Below, one piece after another: positions 7,131 through 10,976 of a DNA stretch of 10,976 nt; the first letter of the stretch is position 1, and each line of letters opens with the position of its first letter. The translations under genes and the position numbers were made by a program. The DNA is from an uncultured Lachnospiraceae bacterium (GTDB taxonomy: Bacteria; Bacillota; Clostridia; Lachnospirales; Lachnospiraceae): positions 1 to 10,976 of the forward strand of contig CAJJNI010000068.1 of NCBI GenBank assembly GCA_905193085.1, read 5' to 3'. The notes beneath the pieces were generated by a model. It saw only the letters and a list, made by a program, of their open reading frames with translations. It had not been told where the DNA came from and ran no database searches.

Positions 7131-7140
7131 ATTGTACAAT
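7131..7140 (+). promoter_or_regulatory. 10-bp palindrome in the debranching enzyme leader
   Basis: ATTGTACAAT is a perfect palindrome just downstream of the predicted transcription start, where a repressor could sit. No regulator is recognised, and chance in AT-rich DNA is possible. Confidence 0.25.
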
Positions 7141-7186
7141 ATTTTAAATTTGTTCATTTATAGTAGATTAGTTGAATAAGTATGAT

Positions 7187-7194
7187 AGGAGAGG
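7187..7194 (+). promoter_or_regulatory. Ribosome binding site deciding the debranching enzyme start
   Basis: AGGAGAGG lies just before ATG 7199, with AGGAG 7 nt from it. An alternative in-frame TTG at 7172 precedes the site and is rejected. Confidence 0.8.
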
Positions 7195-7198
7195 TTTT

Positions 7199-9307
7199 AT
7201 GACTGGAAAAAGCTATGATGATACTAAGATTACTATGATACCGCTTGATATTGTGGCCGGTTATGAAGTGCGGCCGGGATTATATGAGATGAACGGTGCA
7301 ACAGCAATACCATGTGGTGTAAATTTTACTGTGCATTCATGTAAAGCGACAGCGTGTGAACTTCTGTTATATAAGCATCATACGCATGAGCCTTTTGCTG
7401 TGATACCGTTTCCGGAGCACTACAAAATAGGAAATGTATATTCAATGATAGTATTTAACATAGGAATAGAAGATTTTGAATATGCCTACAAATTAGATGG
7501 TCCATATGACCCGAAGGCAGGTCTTTTGTTTGACAAAAATAATATTCTTCTTGACCCATATGCCAAAGCTGTTACAGGGCAGAGTAAATGGGGAAAACAT
7601 ATGGGTGAGAACCAGCATTATCATGCGAGGGTAGTCAGAACTAACTATGACTGGGGAAATTTCAAGCATAAAGTAAAGCCGATGAGTGATTTGATAATAT
7701 ATGAATTACATGTGCGTGGTTTTACATTTGACCCGTCATCGGGTGTTAAATTCCCCGGAACATTTGAAGGGCTTGAAGAGAAGATACCATATCTTAAAGA
7801 GCTTGGAATAAATGCAGTTGAGCTTATGCCTATTTTTGAATTTGATGAGGCGGGAAGTGGCAGAATTGTAGATGGAAGAGAACTTTACGATTACTGGGGA
7901 TATAATCCTGTATGCTTTTTTGCACCAAATACAAGTTACACTGCAAGTCATGAAGAGACAAGAGAAGGTAATGCGCTCAAACGCCTTATAAAAGAATTTC
8001 ACAGAAACGGAATAGAAGTTATACTTGATGTTGTGTTTAACCATACTGCAGAAGGAAATGAAGATGGAAAAATATTTTCTTTCAAAGGTTTTGATAATCA
8101 GGTATATTATCTGCTCACTCCGGAAGGTGAATACTACAATTTTAGTGGCTGTGGCAATACATTAAACTGTAACCATCCGATAGTACAGCAGCTTATTCTG
8201 GAATGTCTGCGTTACTGGGTTGTTACTTACCGGATTGACGGTTTCCGTTTTGACCTTGCATCTATTTTAGGTAGAAATGAAGACGGTACACCAATGAACA
8301 AGCCGCCGCTTTTACAGTCTCTTGCATTTGACCCTATTTTAAGTGATGTTAAGTTAATTGCTGAGGCATGGGACGCGGGCGGATTATATCAGGTAGGTTC
8401 ATTCCCGTCATGGAACCGCTGGGCTGAATGGAATGGCAGATACCGTGATGATTTGAGAAGCTTCCTAAAGGGTGATGCCGGATTTGCATATGATGCAGTG
8501 CGCAGAATATCCGGTTCACTTGACATTTATAATCCTGAAAACCGTGGCGATAATGCGTCAGTCAACTTTATTACATGTCATGATGGTTTTACACTGTACG
8601 ATTTGTACTCTTATAATATGAAGCACAATGAGGCAAATGCATGGAACAATACAGATGGCGCAAATGATAACAGGAGCTGGAACTGCGGTATTGAAGGTGA
8701 TACTGATAATCCTGAAGTGTTAAAACTCCGTTACAAAATGATAAAAAATGCGGCAGCAGTTTTGATGTGCAGCCGAGGTACACCGATGTTTTTTGCCGGT
8801 GATGAATTTTGTAATACCCAGTTTGGAAATAATAATGCATATTGCCAGGATAATGAAATTTCATGGCTCAACTGGAATCTCAAGGAAAAAAATAACGATA
8901 TATTTGAGTTTTTCAAGTTTATGATTAAATTTAGAAAGAAACATGATATTATAAGAAAGCGTCTGCGCCCGAGCGCATATGGTTATCCTGATGTAAGTTA
9001 TCACAGTGACAGGGCAAATTGCAGTGATTATCAGCATGACAGTCATATGGTGGCAGTAATGTTTGCCGGAAGAAAAGACGGAAGAGAAGATATTGTGTAT
9101 ATTGCCGTAAATTCATATTGGGAATCTGTTAATGTGACACTTCCTACACTGCCAATGGGACATTACTGGAAGCTGGCAGTAGATACCGGTGATGATGTAT
9201 TTGGCTTTGATATCAATCAGAAAATTGCGAATGAGTGGATAATGGAACCACGTTCTGTTGTAATAATGTATGCTGCGGCAGTAGTACATCAGGGTATCAC
9301 ATTGTAA
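7199..9307 (+). CDS. glgX: GlgX/isoamylase-type glycogen debranching enzyme (GH13)
   Basis: The predicted protein has 702 residues and no signal peptide, so it is cytoplasmic. An N-terminal CBM48-like beta domain covers about 20-130, then a GH13 barrel with all four signature regions: DVVFNHT (277-283), GFRFD with nucleophile D352, AEAWD with acid/base E389, and CHDG with D462. The C-terminal beta domain begins near 600. Known: this subgroup (GlgX, TreX, isoamylase) hydrolyses alpha-1,6 branches of glycogen or amylopectin-type limit dextrins. The usual length is about 650-720, so it appears complete. Inferred role: mobilising stored or imported alpha-glucan. No other glycogen genes are in the window. 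The exact choice between GlgX-like and isoamylase-like preference cannot be made from sequence, so the symbol is a family-level call. Confidence 0.92.
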   Translation: MTGKSYDDTKITMIPLDIVAGYEVRPGLYEMNGATAIPCGVNFTVHSCKATACELLLYKHHTHEPFAVIPFPEHYKIGNVYSMIVFNIGIEDFEYAYKLDGPYDPKAGLLFDKNNILLDPYAKAVTGQSKWGKHMGENQHYHARVVRTNYDWGNFKHKVKPMSDLIIYELHVRGFTFDPSSGVKFPGTFEGLEEKIPYLKELGINAVELMPIFEFDEAGSGRIVDGRELYDYWGYNPVCFFAPNTSYTASHEETREGNALKRLIKEFHRNGIEVILDVVFNHTAEGNEDGKIFSFKGFDNQVYYLLTPEGEYYNFSGCGNTLNCNHPIVQQLILECLRYWVVTYRIDGFRFDLASILGRNEDGTPMNKPPLLQSLAFDPILSDVKLIAEAWDAGGLYQVGSFPSWNRWAEWNGRYRDDLRSFLKGDAGFAYDAVRRISGSLDIYNPENRGDNASVNFITCHDGFTLYDLYSYNMKHNEANAWNNTDGANDNRSWNCGIEGDTDNPEVLKLRYKMIKNAAAVLMCSRGTPMFFAGDEFCNTQFGNNNAYCQDNEISWLNWNLKEKNNDIFEFFKFMIKFRKKHDIIRKRLRPSAYGYPDVSYHSDRANCSDYQHDSHMVAVMFAGRKDGREDIVYIAVNSYWESVNVTLPTLPMGHYWKLAVDTGDDVFGFDINQKIANEWIMEPRSVVIMYAAAVVHQGITL

Positions 9308-9309
9308 CA

Positions 9310-9330
9310 GTTCAGTGTGCTCCACTGGAC
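9310..9330 (+). terminator. Short hairpin after the debranching enzyme, weak terminator candidate
   Basis: GTTCAGTG (9310-9317) pairs with CACTGGAC (9323-9330) through 8 pairs including one G-U, loop TGCTC. No T-run follows, so it is a poor intrinsic terminator. It overlaps the -35 box of the next gene and may rather affect that region. Confidence 0.3.
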
Positions 9331-9354
9331 ATAATTGTAAAAAAGTGCTATCCT
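9326..9354 (+). promoter_or_regulatory. Promoter for the BspA-type LRR gene
   Basis: TGGACA at 9326-9331 (5 of 6) and TATCCT at 9349-9354 (4 of 6) are 17 bp apart, with a TGn extension at 9346-9348. Transcription would start near 9361, about 32 nt before the ATG. The ribosome binding site is AAGGAG at 9377-9382. Confidence 0.55.
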
Positions 9355-9392
9355 AATATGCAGAATATTTAGTTGGAAGGAGAAAACTACAG

Positions 9393-10976
9393 ATGATTAA
9401 ATTGAAAGAAATATGCAGAAAAGCTCTGGCAGTTGTTTTGAGTACAGTTACTGTGCTTGCAACTGCTGGTATTCCACAGGCAGTGTATGCCTATGGCAGT
9501 GATTCAGTCAGATACGAACAGGATGTTTATGAAGTCCGTACAAGTGGTGACTGGGAATATATTGTTGTAAGTAATTCTGCAATTATTGTAGGCTGTAACA
9601 GCAAATCACCATCAATTGTAGTACCGGATAAGATAGACGAATGTCAGGTTTCTGCAATTGCGTACAAAGATAATTATTGGTCAAGCGGAATAAAGAAAGG
9701 TGCATTTGAAGAAAATACAACATTGCAGTCAATTACAATTCCGGGTTCAGTTAAAACAATCGATAAATGGGCTTTTAAGAGTTGTACAGGTTTGCAGCAG
9801 GTTCTTGTGGGTGAAGGAGTACAGACAATTGGTGAGTCTGCTTTTGAATCCTGTAAAGCATTACAGAGAATCGTTTTTAAAGGAAATACAGTTACATCAA
9901 TCGGAGAAAAAGCATTTTATGAATGTGATACACTTGATGGTGTAACAATTCCGTCATCTGTTACAGAAATAAGAAGTTTTTCATTTGCAGGCTGTGATGC
10001 ATTATCAGAAATAACAGTTCCTGACAGTGTAACAGAACTTGGTGCAGCTTCATTTTATAATTGCCGCGCATTGTCAAAGGCTGTTATTGGTAACGGAATA
10101 GACAAACTTGAGTCAAGTGACAGTCTTTCTGTTTACAGTGGCGGAAGTGAGGAATATGGAGCAGGTATGTTTGAAAAATGTACTAATCTTACAATTGTAG
10201 AATTAGGCGAAGGAGTAACTGATATTCAGAAAGACTGTTTTGCAAATTCAGGTCTTGCTTCTATTAATATACCGGATACAGTTACAAATATTGACAATGG
10301 AGCATTTTACGAATGCAGTAAGCTTAAGAATGCAGTAATAGGAAATGGCGTTAAAGATATAGGAAAAAAAGCATTTATTAACTGCTCGTCACTTGAGAGT
10401 GTAACAATTGGCAATTCTGTAAGAAACATAGGTGATTACGGGTTTGCGTTTGATACAGCTTTGAAATCAGTTACTGTTCCTGGTAGTGTTGAGAATCTGG
10501 GAGCAGGCTGCTTCTATAAATGTTCTTCAATGACAGAAGCAGTGATTGGAAATGGTGTCCAGGCTTTAAAAAGTTATGTATATGATTGGAATGAGCCTTC
10601 AGGAAATTCAGAATTGAATATCACAGGTACTTTTGAAAATTGTACATCACTCGAAAAAGTAACAATAGGCGACGGAGTTAAGGAAATACAGATAGACACA
10701 TTTGCAGGAAGCGGAATTAAGGAGCTTAATATTCCTGATAGTGTTACTTCACTTGGAAAAGGAGCTGCTTACAAGTGTGCTTCACTTGAGAAAGTTACAA
10801 TAGGAAATAATGTGACTGTAATTGGAGAGTATGCATTTTATAATTGTAAAGTTTTAAGCAATATTAAGATTGGTAAAGGTGTCAGCAAGATAGGGGCAAA
10901 AGCATTTGCAGAGTGCCCATCTATTAAAAAATTATTAATTCCAAGTAATGTTGTAGAATTAGGAGAGGCTGTATGC
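9393..10976 (+). CDS. Secreted BspA-type leucine-rich repeat protein, 3' end outside window
   Basis: The frame from ATG 9393 stays open for 528 codons to the last base, so the gene is partial. AAGGAG at 9377-9382 sets the start. Residues 1-33 are a signal peptide (positive start, hydrophobic core, AVYA before Y34). From about 45 on the protein matches the BspA/LRR_5 repeat type: units of about 23 residues with IxxxAFxxCxxLxxVxIGxxV. Three units carry longer insertions near 90-104, 240-258 and 393-412, rich in Tyr, Trp, Ser and Gly. Known: BspA-like proteins are exposed on cells of gut and oral bacteria and in some cases bind host matrix proteins. Inferred: a surface or secreted binding protein. 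The missing C-terminus would show how it is anchored, for example a dockerin as in the two genes at the left, a sortase signal, or cell-wall binding repeats. Confidence 0.9.
   Translation, partial: MIKLKEICRKALAVVLSTVTVLATAGIPQAVYAYGSDSVRYEQDVYEVRTSGDWEYIVVSNSAIIVGCNSKSPSIVVPDKIDECQVSAIAYKDNYWSSGIKKGAFEENTTLQSITIPGSVKTIDKWAFKSCTGLQQVLVGEGVQTIGESAFESCKALQRIVFKGNTVTSIGEKAFYECDTLDGVTIPSSVTEIRSFSFAGCDALSEITVPDSVTELGAASFYNCRALSKAVIGNGIDKLESSDSLSVYSGGSEEYGAGMFEKCTNLTIVELGEGVTDIQKDCFANSGLASINIPDTVTNIDNGAFYECSKLKNAVIGNGVKDIGKKAFINCSSLESVTIGNSVRNIGDYGFAFDTALKSVTVPGSVENLGAGCFYKCSSMTEAVIGNGVQALKSYVYDWNEPSGNSELNITGTFENCTSLEKVTIGDGVKEIQIDTFAGSGIKELNIPDSVTSLGKGAAYKCASLEKVTIGNNVTVIGEYAFYNCKVLSNIKIGKGVSKIGAKAFAECPSIKKLLIPSNVVELGEAVC
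9699..10976 (+). repeat. Super-repeat of about 154 residues (six LRR_5 units) in the BspA-type protein
   Basis: The repeat phase marked by the Phe after each insertion falls at 9705, 10170 and 10632, giving periods of 465 and 462 nt (155 and 154 residues). A second marker, the Gly at 10041, 10500 and 10962, gives 459 and 462 nt. Each block holds five ordinary units then one unit with an insertion. The blocks from 10041 and 10500 are clearly similar along their length, including two matching segments AVIGNG and SINIPD/ELNIPD. The first block is visible only from its insertion onward. Confidence 0.7.

Noticed and set aside
6953..7198. A small RNA or riboswitch in the 246-bp divergent gap between sulP and the debranching enzyme
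   Set aside because: The gap is AT-rich and explained by two promoters, two ribosome binding sites and short leaders. No structured GC-rich stem or known riboswitch pattern was seen.
7736..8044. A 102-codon - strand open frame inside the debranching enzyme gene
   Set aside because: It overlaps the conserved GH13 barrel region, has no ribosome binding site that I can see and no recognisable protein pattern.
9335..9354. TTGTAA as -35 for the BspA-type gene
   Set aside because: It is only 8 bp from the -10 candidate. TGGACA at 9326-9331 has the proper 17-bp spacing and a better match.
9700..9945. An 81-codon + strand frame with a start near 9700
   Set aside because: It lies in another frame inside the BspA-type gene, whose own frame shows clear LRR_5 repeats without a stop.
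9699..10976. Repetitive DNA as a CRISPR or mobile repeat
   Set aside because: The repetition is in the protein (LRR_5 units) with diverged DNA, not identical short repeats with spacers.

Overview
The window comes from a low-GC Firmicute, most likely a gut or rumen Lachnospiraceae-type Clostridium. The evidence is AT-rich intergenic DNA, strong AGGAGG-type ribosome binding sites, extended -10 promoters, secreted proteins with dockerin-like and leucine-rich repeats, and a GlgX/isoamylase-type enzyme. This is inferred from style and gene families; no rRNA or other direct taxonomic marker is present. There are seven genes: six on the + strand and one on the - strand.

Left part (1-2104): two secreted proteins in tandem. 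The first has a signal peptide, an EF-hand, about eleven internalin-like 22-residue leucine-rich repeats and a C-terminal dockerin. The second is a small protein with a signal peptide, an acidic linker and a dockerin. They also share a 23-residue motif ahead of the dockerin that I do not recognise. The second gene has its own good promoter and a leader of about 130 nt containing a second copy of its ribosome-binding region.

Middle (2105-5294): a polytopic membrane protein resembling the DUF6020 / GT-C glycosyltransferase type, then an AAA-type ATPase with its own promoter. The ATPase is cut by one in-frame TAA just after Walker B, while both halves remain in the same frame and well conserved. 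It looks like a recent nonsense pseudogene, unless the base is an error. A strong bidirectional terminator separates it from the convergent sulP gene.

Right part (5295-10976): a SulP-family anion transporter with a STAS domain (- strand), divergent from a cytoplasmic GlgX/isoamylase-like GH13 debranching enzyme. Last is the first 528 codons of a secreted BspA-type (LRR_5) protein that runs off the window. Its repeats form a larger super-repeat of about 154 residues with an aromatic-containing insertion at the same phase each time.

The genes do not form one operon: most have their own promoter. The themes are surface or secreted adhesion/scaffold-type proteins (three genes), envelope glycan modification (possible) and storage polysaccharide breakdown. 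No mobile element, CRISPR array, tRNA or rRNA was seen.
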